This document shows, in pieces, positions 1 through 8,908 of a DNA stretch of 64,000 bases (within the stretch, counting starts at the first letter, position 1; every line of letters begins with the position of its first letter). The stretch spans positions 248,001 to 312,000 of the forward strand of contig NZ_BIML01000006.1 of NCBI RefSeq assembly GCF_004001065.1, written 5' to 3'. A program made the translations under genes and the position numbers. The stretch comes from Paenibacillus xylaniclasticus (GTDB taxonomy: Bacteria > Bacillota > Bacilli > Paenibacillales > Paenibacillaceae). A model generated the notes under the pieces. It had not been told where the DNA came from, did not search any database, and saw only the letters and a list, made by a program, of their open reading frames with translations.

Positions 1-9
1 TCCGAATCT

Positions 10-1032
10 ATGAAATGGCTTAAGCATACCGTAACCCGATGGCTTGCCGCACTAGCGGCCTGCTTTGTCATATTATTCCTTATTCCGACACCCTACTATT
101 TGTATCAACCCGGCACCGTCGAGAGACTTTCGTCCTTGATTACCGTCGACCAAGGGAATAAAGACAGCGGTGGCTCGTTCAACCTGACGACCGTGCTGTC
201 GATCCGAGCAACCAATGCAGCCACGCTGATCTACGGCATACTCCAACAAGATACAGAGGTTCGTAAAGCGTCCGATGTGAAAGGGAATTTGACCGATGCT
301 GAATATGTGCGCGTTCTTAACCATATGATGTCCGCTTCTCAGCGTACAGCTATCGCATCTGCACTTACGCAGTCCGGCCACAAGGTCGACGCTGAAGTAA
401 TCGGTCTGTTTGTGACCGTCATTCAGCCTGGATCCAAAGCGAATGGAGTGCTTCAGATCGGCGATATCATTACGTCAGTCGATGACGAGCCCGCCACTTC
501 CGTCGACAGGGTAAGCAAATATTTATCCGCGAACAAAAAAGCAGGCGACACCGTACAGTTGTCCGTGAAGCGCGGCGGCACGCTGTTGACCGAGCAGGTA
601 CAGCTCGTACCACTCAGCGCTGATTCGCGTCCGGTGCTCGGCCTGACGCTGGAGCCCGAGTACGCCATTACGCCAGAGCGCCAAGTCATCTTTACCGCAT
701 CGGAGATTGGCGGCCCTTCCGCCGGCCTCATGTTTGCGCTCGAAATTATGGATCAACTGATGAGCGAAGACTTGACACACGGAATGAAGATCGCCGGAAC
801 AGGGACTATCGATCTAGAAGGCAATGTCGGGCAGATTGGCGGTATCCGCGACAAAATAGTAGCCGCTCACCTTGCCGGTGTCGAATTGTTCTTCTGTCCG
901 AAAGACCCTGAAGGAACGAAGGGCAACGAACAGGACGCAATCGACGAAGCGAAGAAGCGCGGCTACGACCTGCGTATCGTGCCGGTCAGCACACTTGCCG
1001 AAGCGATTGAATATTTGAACCAGCTTCCATAA
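10..1032 (+). CDS. PDZ and Lon-type (S16) membrane serine protease, SepM/YlbL family
   Basis: Membrane-anchored protease of 340 residues. One N-terminal transmembrane helix lies at about residues 10-28. A PDZ domain spans about 125-200, with 'VTVIQPGSKANGVLQIGD' as its carboxylate-binding region. A Lon-type proteolytic domain occupies about 220-335. The Ser-Lys dyad is visible: Ser237 in 'GGPSAG' and Lys282 in 'GGIRDK', with normal spacing. Relatives process peptide pheromones (SepM) or cleave membrane proteins (YlbL); the substrate here is unknown. The start is at the window edge with 'AATCT ATG', so the ribosome binding site is not fully visible. It is followed after 33 bp by an AraC regulator on the same strand. 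Confidence 0.88.
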   Translation: MKWLKHTVTRWLAALAACFVILFLIPTPYYLYQPGTVERLSSLITVDQGNKDSGGSFNLTTVLSIRATNAATLIYGILQQDTEVRKASDVKGNLTDAEYVRVLNHMMSASQRTAIASALTQSGHKVDAEVIGLFVTVIQPGSKANGVLQIGDIITSVDDEPATSVDRVSKYLSANKKAGDTVQLSVKRGGTLLTEQVQLVPLSADSRPVLGLTLEPEYAITPERQVIFTASEIGGPSAGLMFALEIMDQLMSEDLTHGMKIAGTGTIDLEGNVGQIGGIRDKIVAAHLAGVELFFCPKDPEGTKGNEQDAIDEAKKRGYDLRIVPVSTLAEAIEYLNQLP

Positions 1033-1065
1033 CGTTTCAACTGTTGACCGAAAGGAAGTGGACCT

Positions 1066-1950
1066 ATGCCGCAGCCGCAGCAAGATACTAGACATGAACA
1101 TGAATTTATGATGTTCCAGCTGAATCCGCTGCCCGGCGAGGGCGAGCTGGACGTTCTCTTCGCAGGCGAGGGGAAGCCGCATCCGCTGCACAAGATCGGG
1201 CCGGCCGTACACGAGTATGTGCTGATTCATACAGTGCTTTCCGGCAGCGGGACTTACACCATGAAGGGCCGAACCTATACTTGCCGGGCAGGTGACTCGT
1301 TTATCATTTTCCCTGGAGAGCTGTTCTCCTACCAAGCGGATGCCTACGATCCATGGCACTATTTATGGGTCAGCTTCACAGGAGCTAGAGCTCAGATACT
1401 GCTGGAGACCGTTGGTATTACACCGGACAAACCGATCGCAGCAGGGGCCCGTCTGACGGATATTCGCTCTTTGCACAATTCGCTGATGAGCAGCTTATCG
1501 AAGACGGACGAGCCGCATATCGCAAACCTCGAATCGTCCGGATGGCTGCGTCTTATGCTTAGCTCCCTTGGTCAAGCAAGCCGCGCCGAACGGTCCGGGC
1601 CGGTTGATGCAGCTGCAATCGACCGCCAAATCGAACAAGCAATCCGATTCATGTCGCTCCACTACGCACAGCCGGTCTCGATCGAGCAGCTATCCTGGAC
1701 ACTCGGCTACCATCGTACCCACCTAAGCCGGATGTTCAAGCGGATGACCGGCTTGTCACCGAAGCAATATCTAATGCAAATCCGATTGGAACGAGCACAG
1801 CAGCTGCTGACCGAAACCGCGATGCCGATCGATCAAGTAGCCGCCTCAGCCGGATTTAACGACCCGCTATATTTCTCCAAAAAATTTCGCAGCTGGGCCG
1901 GCATCTCTCCATCCGCTTATCGCCAAGCAGCGGTCAGTCGTAACCAATAA
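1066..1950 (+). CDS. AraC family transcriptional regulator with cupin sensor domain
   Basis: DNA-binding regulator of 294 residues. The N-terminal half (about 20-150) is an AraC-type cupin, with the typical 'CRAGDSFIIFPGELFSY' strand and turn. The C-terminal 100 residues form two helix-turn-helix motifs, with 'LSRMFKRMTGLSPKQYL' and 'FNDPLYFSKKFRSWAGISPSAYR' typical of the family. An AAAGGAAG ribosome binding site precedes the ATG. It probably senses a sugar or similar small molecule; the target is not evident because no adjacent catabolic gene is present. It ends just before a strong hairpin. Confidence 0.88.
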   Translation: MPQPQQDTRHEHEFMMFQLNPLPGEGELDVLFAGEGKPHPLHKIGPAVHEYVLIHTVLSGSGTYTMKGRTYTCRAGDSFIIFPGELFSYQADAYDPWHYLWVSFTGARAQILLETVGITPDKPIAAGARLTDIRSLHNSLMSSLSKTDEPHIANLESSGWLRLMLSSLGQASRAERSGPVDAAAIDRQIEQAIRFMSLHYAQPVSIEQLSWTLGYHRTHLSRMFKRMTGLSPKQYLMQIRLERAQQLLTETAMPIDQVAASAGFNDPLYFSKKFRSWAGISPSAYRQAAVSRNQ

Positions 1951-2000
1951 ATCCGCCATGCAGCATTGCAGCGTACGGCCCTTAACAATCCCGTAGACAA

Positions 2001-2042
2001 TAACCAAGACTGCCGATGTACCCCCATCAGCAGTCTTGGTTA
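2001..2042. terminator. Hairpin between convergent AraC and MATE genes
   Basis: A perfect 13-bp stem (2001-2013 pairing with 2030-2042) with a further inner GATG/CATC pairing. It lies between the plus-strand AraC gene ending at 1950 and the minus-strand MATE gene ending at 2177. It has no strong T run, so termination is inferred from the stem and position. Confidence 0.6.
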
Positions 2043-2176
2043 ACAGCTAAGTATCACTCCCTCTTGAAAGGTCATCCCATTCTTCGAGCCATATCCGATG
2101 CGCATTCCATTGTCCCAAATAACTTACATATGAGCGATCCTTCACTGCCTCTTCTTCGCTGCTCAGCAGAATTTTT

Positions 2177-3568
2177 CTATAACTGAACAGCAGCTCCGTC
2201 CGCCGATTGGGCTTGTAAGCCTGCTCTGCTCTGTTTCGGCAGCTTCCGCCGCCCTTTCCACCGCCAGCCAACCATCGCGGCACGGAACAGCTCGTCGAGC
2301 ATCAAGCCGACTAATGCCCCCATGATGCCCATGTCCAGCAGAACACCGAAAACGTATGCGCCGCCAGTCGCGAAGATCCACATTCCAAGCACAGTATTAA
2401 GGGCAACGAACTTCGCCTCGCCTATCGCATTCATCGACTGCATGAAAGCATACGTCCACGTCCGCATCGGCTGCCAGATTATACACCAGAAGAATAGCGG
2501 CAGAACGGCGGCAATAATGTTATCGTCCGACGTAAACCATCGAAGCGTCGTATCGCCCAGCGAATACAGTAAGATAGCTAACGCAATCGTTGGTAATATC
2601 CCTACCAAAGCCGCCCGGTACGGAGCCCGGTATACGTCATCGTACTGCTTCGCGCCGAATAGCTGCCCGACTTGAATCTGAACTGCCATCCCGATGGACT
2701 GGCCAACCAGCCAAGGCAGCTGCTGAATGATGTTGAAATAAGAGTTGGCCGCCAGCTGCATCGCGCCAAGCGACGATATGATCGCAAGCTGAACGATTTG
2801 CGAATACCCCCATGAAGCGGCCGTTCCCAGATTCGGTAGACCGATACCGATCATCTCCTTCAAGATCGGCTTGTCATACCCGCGCCAGTCGCTCCGGCGG
2901 AACTTATCCGGGAATGAGCGAAACAGCAGCCACAGTCCAGCCGCCACTGCCAGCAATCGGCTAATAATCGTCGAGATCCCAAGACCTTCGATGCCCATCT
3001 GAGGCAGGCCAAGCTCCCCGAAAATAAAGCCATAGTTCAAAATAATGTGAATAACGTTCATACCTATCGCAATCATCATCGGTCCACGTGTGTTGCCTGT
3101 ATTACGGATCATTACCGTCGTCATCATGTTGATTTCGGTTAGAATCGAGCAAGCGCCAATCATAGCCAAGTAGGTCGTCGCCATAGGCGCCACTTCAGCT
3201 GGAGCTCCCATCAGCCTCACAATTTGTCCGGCCCCGACAGCGAATAGAACGCTTATCAACGCCCCGGCAATAAGGCAAACCTTCAGCCCCATAGCGGCTG
3301 CTCGTCTCGCTTCATCCGGTTTGCCCGCTCCCCATCTGCGCGCAATGACGATACCCGCCCCGCCGTTAATAAGCACGAACACCGTCAGAAGCGACCGCAG
3401 CACCTGATTCGACAAGCCAACCGCCGAGACGGCGTTATCCCCAAGACGGCTGATCATCATCGAGTCTACCGTACCCATCAGAAATTGCAGCAGCAGCTCG
3501 ATCGCGATTGGCCAAGTAAGCACAAATAACGAAAGTGATCGGTCTTTCCGTATTGAAGTTGCAGCCAT
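2177..3568 (-). CDS. MATE family multidrug/metabolite exporter
   Basis: Polytopic inner-membrane transporter of 463 residues with about 12 hydrophobic segments in two halves, the usual MATE length. The N-terminal repeat contains 'GTVDSMMISRLGDNAVSAVGL', a hallmark of MATE helix 1-2. Family members exchange cations (Na+ or H+) for organic cations or drugs. The last 25 residues are basic and then low-complexity, consistent with a cytoplasmic tail. It is divergent from the AraC regulator at 3778, which makes that regulator a possible controller. Confidence 0.88.
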   Translation of the reverse strand: MAATSIRKDRSLSLFVLTWPIAIELLLQFLMGTVDSMMISRLGDNAVSAVGLSNQVLRSLLTVFVLINGGAGIVIARRWGAGKPDEARRAAAMGLKVCLIAGALISVLFAVGAGQIVRLMGAPAEVAPMATTYLAMIGACSILTEINMMTTVMIRNTGNTRGPMMIAIGMNVIHIILNYGFIFGELGLPQMGIEGLGISTIISRLLAVAAGLWLLFRSFPDKFRRSDWRGYDKPILKEMIGIGLPNLGTAASWGYSQIVQLAIISSLGAMQLAANSYFNIIQQLPWLVGQSIGMAVQIQVGQLFGAKQYDDVYRAPYRAALVGILPTIALAILLYSLGDTTLRWFTSDDNIIAAVLPLFFWCIIWQPMRTWTYAFMQSMNAIGEAKFVALNTVLGMWIFATGGAYVFGVLLDMGIMGALVGLMLDELFRAAMVGWRWKGRRKLPKQSRAGLQAQSADGAAVQL

Positions 3569-3686
3569 AGCCAGTCAGAAGCCTCCCTGAGTTGTTAAAC
3601 GATTTTGCTAATAAGCTGCATCTGACGCGCAGCGTAGAATCGTCCATTGTATAGTTCCAATTACGTTCATCGGTGTGATAACATAA

Positions 3687-3705
3687 CCAATATAGAGCTT
3701 ATTGG
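3687..3705. promoter_or_regulatory. Short inverted repeat in the MATE/AraC divergent region
   Basis: CCAATA (3687-3692) and TATTGG (3700-3705) form a 6-bp-arm inverted repeat inside the 209-bp region between the divergent MATE and AraC genes. It may be an operator. The evidence is only symmetry and position. Confidence 0.25.
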
Positions 3706-3777
3706 CAGTAAAGTCTTACTACTTTTTGTCGTTTATTATCCCAATCTTGCTAAGCTACGCTACTTAGAGGGGGAGTC

Positions 3778-4662
3778 ATGCCCATGCGCGGGGAATTATA
3801 CGAGAACACAATCATGAACGACCCGGCTCTGCCAATCAACGTCTTTCATCCCACTTTCAAAATTGGAGGTAAGCTGCGGCTGCATTGGCATGAGCATTTT
3901 GAGCTCATCTACATCGACAAAGGAGAGCCGATTTATCAAATTGACGGAGAGTCATTCCCGACAAAGCCTGGCGACCTTCTGTTCGTCAACAGCGGTGAGC
4001 TTCACTCCGCTGTCTCTCCGAATCCGAACGAGACATTCACGGTCTACGCCGTCGTCTTTAACCCTTCGATGCTGGGATTGAAGGAGCCTCATATTGTCGA
4101 TCTCGTCGCGCCGTATACGGCAGGATTGTCGATGGTGGCGAACCGGATCGAGCAGACGGACCAATGGTACCTCGCGCTGCGCGATACGCTCATGCAGCTC
4201 GTCCATGAATTCGAGCAGAAGCAGCCTGGCTTCGAGCTGGCCGTCCGTTCGTACTGCCAGCTGCTGTTCACCTGGCTGACCCGGCATTATACGGTGAAGC
4301 GCCGCAGCGACAGCGAAATGGAAGCGTTCCGCACCAAGACCGATCGTTTCAAGGAGTTGCTAACTTTTCTCGATACGAACTATATGGAACGGATTACAGT
4401 CGAGCAAGCTGCCTCTATCGTCCATATGAGCCCATACCACTTCTGCCGGCTGTTCAAAAAAATGACCGGCCAGACATTCGTCCAATATACGAACCTGAAC
4501 CGGATTAATAAGGCGGAGCATCTACTGAGGTCTTCTTCAATGAGCATTACCGACATCGCCGCCGAGGTCGGCTGCAGCAGCATCAACAGCTTCTCCAAGC
4601 TCTTCCGTCAGCTTCGCGGCATTTCTCCGCGCGACATCCGACGCGAGGCAGCAGGCGGTTAA
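3778..4662 (+). CDS. AraC family transcriptional regulator with cupin domain
   Basis: Regulator of about 294 residues. The N-terminal cupin has the metal- or sugar-binding style 'HWHEHFELIYI' and 'GDLLFVNSGELHS'. The C-terminal double HTH (about 190-290) contains 'SPYHFCRLFKKMTGQTFVQY' and 'INSFSKLFRQLRGISPRDI'. The ribosome binding site GAGGGGGAG lies only 3 nt before the first ATG but 9 nt before the second (3784), so translation probably starts at 3784 and drops two residues. It is divergent from the MATE exporter, suggesting local control. It is followed by a long hairpin. Confidence 0.87.
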   Translation: MPMRGELYENTIMNDPALPINVFHPTFKIGGKLRLHWHEHFELIYIDKGEPIYQIDGESFPTKPGDLLFVNSGELHSAVSPNPNETFTVYAVVFNPSMLGLKEPHIVDLVAPYTAGLSMVANRIEQTDQWYLALRDTLMQLVHEFEQKQPGFELAVRSYCQLLFTWLTRHYTVKRRSDSEMEAFRTKTDRFKELLTFLDTNYMERITVEQAASIVHMSPYHFCRLFKKMTGQTFVQYTNLNRINKAEHLLRSSSMSITDIAAEVGCSSINSFSKLFRQLRGISPRDIRREAAGG

Positions 4663-4700
4663 CAAATAGGACAGCAACAGGACAGCCTGTAGACGAATAA

Positions 4701-4743
4701 ACAAGGTACGCGAAAGAAGATAATCTTCTTTCGCGTACCTTGT
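4701..4743. terminator. Long perfect hairpin after AraC gene
   Basis: Two 21-nt perfectly complementary arms (4701-4721 and 4723-4743) sit 38 bp after the AraC stop. The following plus-strand sequence is only moderately T-rich. It is probably a terminator separating the regulator from the diguanylate cyclase. Confidence 0.6.
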
Positions 4744-4867
4744 GTGTTACTTCACACGTTTTCCCATACAGATAAATTCTATTTGTCAGATAATACCTAG
4801 AGGAAAATGTCGTTTTATGTCGAATTTTTAACCTTATTAATTTTTTATACACAGACAGGAGATGACT

Positions 4868-6487
4868 ATGCTTCAGGCTTTAGCGTTACGATGCAAACAG
4901 AAGCTTACGCTTCCGATGCTCCTTTCCACCTTGACAGCTTTAAGCGTCCTGCTGATTCTCATATTCACCATTGCAGCATCTTATAAAACCCAGCGACAGT
5001 CGCTGTATGATACAACCTTGCAGTTGAACGCGTTCAGTGCGGACAAAATGAGTATTACGATGAACTCGCTTTTTCAAGCGATGCGCCACAGCCTGCAGAC
5101 GACCGCCAAACATTTAGGAAACAGCGATGTACTGTCTGATGCAACCGTGATGGATCATTTGGAATATACCCGCAACGTAAGCGGTTACTTCAACTCGATT
5201 TTCTGGGCGGATACGAATGCCGTCGTGCAAAACATGTCGCCGCCGGCATTATCTTTGAAAGGGACCACGCTGACAGCCACGGCTTCCCTTGAAGCGCTTG
5301 CCACCCGCGGCTCATACTTATCCGAGCCTTTTATCAGTTCAACAGGACGACTCATTGTACTGATGTCAGAGCCGTTGTACGATAAGACCGGCAATTACAT
5401 AGGGATCATTGGCGGGACCATATACTTAGCGGATAACAATGTCCTCAGCACCATATTCGGCAGCAACATCAGCGATCATGCCGGCTCCTATTTTTACGTC
5501 GTCGATTCACGCGGCACGCTGGTCTATCATCCTGAGAGGTCGCGTCTACACGATCGTGTGACCGATAACCAAGTGGTACAGCAGCTCATGAATGGCCGAT
5601 CAGGTCAAGCCAAAGTAGAAAATACGAAAAGCGAAACATTTCTGGCGGGCTATGCAACAGTTCCCGATAACGGCTGGGGCATCGTCGTTCAAACACCGGT
5701 AGAGACGATCAACAAGCAGCTGCGGCATCAAATCCTTGCAACCAGCTTATACACAGGACCGCCGTTTCTAATTATTGTCCTTACAGCGATTTACGTAGCG
5801 CGGAAGCTGGCCTCGCCATTCGTTGTCCTAACCAAATATCTCAGCCAATCTAAGGGAGGCACGCGCCTGCCGCCGCCTGTGAAGCCGAATTATTGGAACC
5901 TGGAGGCCAACGTACTGACGCGAATGGTCGTTAATACTGCCGAAGAGATCCATAAGCATTCGGAAGAGCTGTCCCATGCTGCGCTTGTCGACCCATTGAC
6001 CGGTCTGCACAATCGTCGGGCGTTGAAAGAGATGCTTGAGAAATGGACGTCGCTTAATAAGCCTTTTGGCTTAATCATTATGGATATCGATCGGTTCAAA
6101 AGCATTAATGATACGTTCGGTCATCAAGTCGGCGATGAAATATTAAAACAAATGGCCGGCGTCATCCAGCGCTGTATGAGAGCACACGATATTGGCTGCC
6201 GTTACGGCGGCGAGGAATTCATCGTTATGCTGCCAGGCTGCAATGCCGCCGAAACCGTTCAGATCGCCGAGCGGATCCGTCAGACGATGGAGAAAGAGAA
6301 GAACGTTACGAAGAAGACCATCACCTTATCGCTTGGCGCCGCCGTCTATCCAGTGCATGGAGTCGAGCCGCGCGCTTTGTTAAAAATGGCGGATGATGCG
6401 CTCTATACAGCGAAAGAATCCGGACGTAACCGAACCGTTCTTGCCGGAGCAGCTAACTCGCATGAGCCAATCAACGAGCATGAATAA
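4868..6487 (+). CDS. Membrane diguanylate cyclase with dCache sensor (GGDEF protein)
   Basis: Predicted to make cyclic di-GMP from two GTP in response to an extracellular signal. It has 539 residues from the chosen start. A transmembrane helix lies at about 18-40, an extracellular dCache-type domain at about 45-285, and a second helix at about 290-310. A linker leads to a GGDEF domain from about 375 onward. The active-site loop reads 'RYGGEEFIVML' (GGEEF, the active form), and 'DIDRFKSINDTFGHQVGDE' supplies metal and substrate residues. AGGAG at 4857-4861 abuts the ATG at 4862 but is 6 nt from the ATG at 4868, so the latter is used here. It is monocistronic, closed by a terminator. Confidence 0.9.
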   Translation: MLQALALRCKQKLTLPMLLSTLTALSVLLILIFTIAASYKTQRQSLYDTTLQLNAFSADKMSITMNSLFQAMRHSLQTTAKHLGNSDVLSDATVMDHLEYTRNVSGYFNSIFWADTNAVVQNMSPPALSLKGTTLTATASLEALATRGSYLSEPFISSTGRLIVLMSEPLYDKTGNYIGIIGGTIYLADNNVLSTIFGSNISDHAGSYFYVVDSRGTLVYHPERSRLHDRVTDNQVVQQLMNGRSGQAKVENTKSETFLAGYATVPDNGWGIVVQTPVETINKQLRHQILATSLYTGPPFLIIVLTAIYVARKLASPFVVLTKYLSQSKGGTRLPPPVKPNYWNLEANVLTRMVVNTAEEIHKHSEELSHAALVDPLTGLHNRRALKEMLEKWTSLNKPFGLIIMDIDRFKSINDTFGHQVGDEILKQMAGVIQRCMRAHDIGCRYGGEEFIVMLPGCNAAETVQIAERIRQTMEKEKNVTKKTITLSLGAAVYPVHGVEPRALLKMADDALYTAKESGRNRTVLAGAANSHEPINEHE

Positions 6488-6491
6488 GGAG

Positions 6492-6524
6492 AAAGCAGCC
6501 GACTATCCGCCGGCTGCTTTTATT
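6492..6524 (+). terminator. Rho-independent terminator of the diguanylate cyclase gene
   Basis: A 10-bp stem AAAGCAGCCG/CGGCTGCTTT with a 9-nt loop, followed by a T-rich TTATTATG, begins 4 bp after the stop codon. Confidence 0.8.
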
Positions 6525-6865
6525 ATGAGCAGCTTGATGAGGCGGCCTTCCAATATATCACCGTACCAATAATAGAACCGTAACGAGCGGAGAGTATCCT
6601 AACTTAATATGAAACCCAGTCGGATGCATTGCGCAGCTTGACCATCCACTGCTGTGCCGACTTAGAGATGCTGCACATCGCTCAACTCCCGCATTTATTA
6701 CTTCCTATGAAAAGTGTAGAGCACTGACAGCCTAACTATTGAGCCGTTTTCCCTAGTCTAATCATCTTATATTCCACAATAATAGTTCATCGAACACAAG
6801 TTCATATGTGCCACTAATCTAACGTTAAATAGGTTCTTTTGTATTATACAAATATTTAATAAATA
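6525..6865. other. Non-coding stretch upstream of the matrixin gene
   Basis: About 340 bp with no convincing ORF or RNA fold. The composition becomes strongly AT-rich toward 6790-6900, unlike the GC-rich flanking genes. I see nothing else here. Confidence 0.4.
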
Positions 6866-6874
6866 TGGTAAAAT
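6866..6874 (+). promoter_or_regulatory. Candidate extended -10 promoter for the matrixin gene
   Basis: TGGTAAAAT matches the extended -10 form TGnTAnAAT of sigma-A promoters. The -35 position (17 bp upstream) is weak, which is tolerated by extended -10 promoters. This would give a leader of roughly 145 nt before the matrixin start. Confidence 0.4.
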
Positions 6875-6937
6875 TATGAATGTAGTGATGAGACATTCCC
6901 TCTTTATCTACACTATACTTCTATATTAATTGAGGTG

Positions 6938-6949
6938 ATGGACATGTAG
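6938..6949 (+). other. Three-codon leader mini-ORF (ATG GAC ATG TAG)
   Basis: In the leader of the matrixin gene, GAGGTG (6932-6937) is followed by ATG GAC ATG and then TAG. The second ATG is immediately followed by the stop and sits at a good distance from the Shine-Dalgarno. It might load ribosomes and tune mRNA stability, or be chance. Confidence 0.25.
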
Positions 6950-7025
6950 GCTAACTACCATACTTTAAGATAATCAACTAAAACATACAGTATAGAGAAA
7001 ATAAAAATTCGAGGGGATTTTACAA

Positions 7026-8120
7026 ATGAAAAAATCACTAATGAAATCATTGATTCTGCTTACTGTAGTATCGTCTGCTTTCGGAGCAACTGCATATGCC
7101 GCCACATCCACGAAAGTTTATAAGATTAGCAATGGCAAAACAACGTTCTATAATGATGGTTCGAACAATTTCTATCAAAGTATCTGGACTAATGCCGCCT
7201 CGCTCTGGAACGGCACGAATAATGTTTCCATGTCGACGGGAACGACCAACGACTTCCGGGCTGGCAATAAAAACGAATCTTCAGCAGATTGGGACGGAAT
7301 TAATAATACGACTTACAACACATCTACGAAGCTAGTAACGAGTTCGCGCAGCTGGGTGAATGAGAAATATACGACGTTAAGCAGATATACGACGGACATC
7401 ATTAAAGGAATTGCCACGCATGAGTTTGGACATGCTATCGGGCTAGAGCATAATGACTCCGAGCCATCTGTAATGTACTCCGCAACATTTTCCTATAACA
7501 GCAGTACGGGAGAATACACTCTAAAAAGGACATATACTTGGCCGACAAACGCGGACAAAGCCGGCTTAAATACGAAATACGGACCTACTCAATACTCGTC
7601 CAAAATCGATATCAATCCGGAGCTCAGCAAATTTAGAGAAGTGACGATTGTCGAGCCTAGCTGGGCCGTTGAATATGAAGACATCAAAGGCTTGGGACAA
7701 AATGCTGACCTTGTTGTAACAGGTACAGTTAGCAATAAAGATAAAAAGCTTCTTAAATCTCCAGATCGTCCAGTTTCTCTAGAGACTTTATCTGAATTAG
7801 TGGTAGATAACATCGTGAAGGGCGAAAATATCTCTACAGGAGCTAGACTGGATATTAACCAAATGGGAGGATTTGATACCAACCATGCTGTCATCTCAGA
7901 CGATACTACGCTTTTGCAAAGCGGAGAAAGCGTCCTCTTATTTTTGAAGAAAAATGAAGACGGCACCTACCGCTTAATTAATGAAGATTATTCTCTTTTC
8001 CAAACGACCAATAATCTATCTAAAAAGCAATTAACGTCCGATAAAGAATCGATTGAATATACAAATATTAAAACTAATGAAGTTATTGACTTAAATGAGC
8101 TTGCTAATTTACTCCAATAA
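7026..8120 (+). CDS. Secreted matrixin-type zinc metalloprotease with extra C-terminal domain
   Basis: Extracellular zinc endopeptidase candidate, 364 residues. A Sec signal peptide occupies residues 1-26, cleaving after 'ATAYA'. A matrixin-like (M10) catalytic domain spans about 30-195. The zinc motif is HEFGHAIGLEH with His132, Glu133, His136 and His142, and the Met-turn is 'SVMY' at Met150. Residues about 200-364 form a separate domain, beta-rich by eye and without a recognised motif; it may act as an inhibitor, substrate-binding or surface-attachment domain. The start has GAGGGG 9 nt upstream. Codon usage is more AT-rich than its neighbours, hinting at acquisition. A convergent small lipoprotein gene lies next to it. 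Confidence 0.85.
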   Translation: MKKSLMKSLILLTVVSSAFGATAYAATSTKVYKISNGKTTFYNDGSNNFYQSIWTNAASLWNGTNNVSMSTGTTNDFRAGNKNESSADWDGINNTTYNTSTKLVTSSRSWVNEKYTTLSRYTTDIIKGIATHEFGHAIGLEHNDSEPSVMYSATFSYNSSTGEYTLKRTYTWPTNADKAGLNTKYGPTQYSSKIDINPELSKFREVTIVEPSWAVEYEDIKGLGQNADLVVTGTVSNKDKKLLKSPDRPVSLETLSELVVDNIVKGENISTGARLDINQMGGFDTNHAVISDDTTLLQSGESVLLFLKKNEDGTYRLINEDYSLFQTTNNLSKKQLTSDKESIEYTNIKTNEVIDLNELANLLQ

Positions 8121-8183
8121 ACCGTTGTACAATAAGAACCGACCGGTTCAAGTGCCTCCCTTAAAGTTATAACGATAGCAATT

Positions 8184-8214
8184 TAAAGCTGGCGTCGTGA
8201 CGACGCCAGCTTTA
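8184..8214. terminator. Bidirectional hairpin between matrixin and lipoprotein genes
   Basis: Near-perfect 15-nt arms TAAAGCTGGCGTCGT and ACGACGCCAGCTTTA between convergent genes. T/A-rich ends on both sides suit termination in either direction. Confidence 0.7.
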
Positions 8215-8268
8215 AGACAGTGAGGCCCAGCTCGATCTCGGCTTACGGTTTCTTCAATTAAATTATTG

Positions 8269-8667
8269 TTAATCTTTTTTTATAGTTGCTAAGACATAAG
8301 TATTTTTATCTACCTCAACCGCAATGGCCTCTTGAGGAGAACGACCTTTGATTTTATACAGCTTTGTTCCAGCCGGATAATAATTTGAGAAGCTCTCTTT
8401 ATTTTCGGCCGCATCATCGTCTGAAGATTGTTCAATCCTCCCCATTTCCTCTTGAATTTCGGATTTCGCTACCTTCTCATCAGATCCTACATAAACTATG
8501 CTTTTAAACCTAATCAGTTTGTCGACTGACCAACTCTCGGAAGACGCATTCGCGATTTCTCGTAAGCTCGAATCCGTAACGTTAGAATCTTGAATGGATG
8601 GATTCGTGCAGCCCGTAAGAAGAATGAATAAAAATACGGTCGACAGCATCAGTCTAATGTTCATCAT
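8269..8667 (-). CDS. Small lipoprotein of unknown function
   Basis: 132-residue exported lipoprotein. The signal peptide ends in the lipobox 'LTGC', with the lipidated Cys at about residue 20. The mature part is acidic (a run of Asp/Glu near residue 80) and ends in a short beta-rich segment 'AIAVEVDKNTYVLATIKKD'. GGAGG precedes the start. No known domain was recognised. It is convergent with the matrixin gene and equally AT-rich, so the two may have arrived together, but no functional link is shown. Confidence 0.75.
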   Translation of the reverse strand: MMNIRLMLSTVFLFILLTGCTNPSIQDSNVTDSSLREIANASSESWSVDKLIRFKSIVYVGSDEKVAKSEIQEEMGRIEQSSDDDAAENKESFSNYYPAGTKLYKIKGRSPQEAIAVEVDKNTYVLATIKKD

Positions 8668-8844
8668 TAATCCTCCTCATATAATGAAGTAGAAGCTCAT
8701 CAGCAGATGCTTCTAGACTCGTTCACAGCAGTTCTTTGTGCCGTGAGGTTACTATACAGACGCGCTTCAATTTAGGAAATGTTGAAATTAATTACAACTA
8801 GTTACTTTTTTCCTCCTCATCAGACCTGCACTTGCAACGAACGC

Positions 8845-8880
8845 AAAAACACCCCGCCGGCTTCCTCAGCCAGCAGGGCG
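8845..8880 (-). terminator. Rho-independent terminator of the pot operon
   Basis: On the minus strand a GC-rich imperfect stem (about 11 bp, GAGG-type loop) is followed by TTTTTG. It lies 29 bp beyond the potD stop. Confidence 0.75.
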
Positions 8881-8908
8881 TTCCAACATTTTATTCCGTT
8901 CCCCGTCT

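Noticed and set aside
2047-2283. Minus-strand 78-codon frame at the MATE 3' end
   Set aside because: Overlaps the MATE C-terminal coding region and lacks a ribosome binding site.
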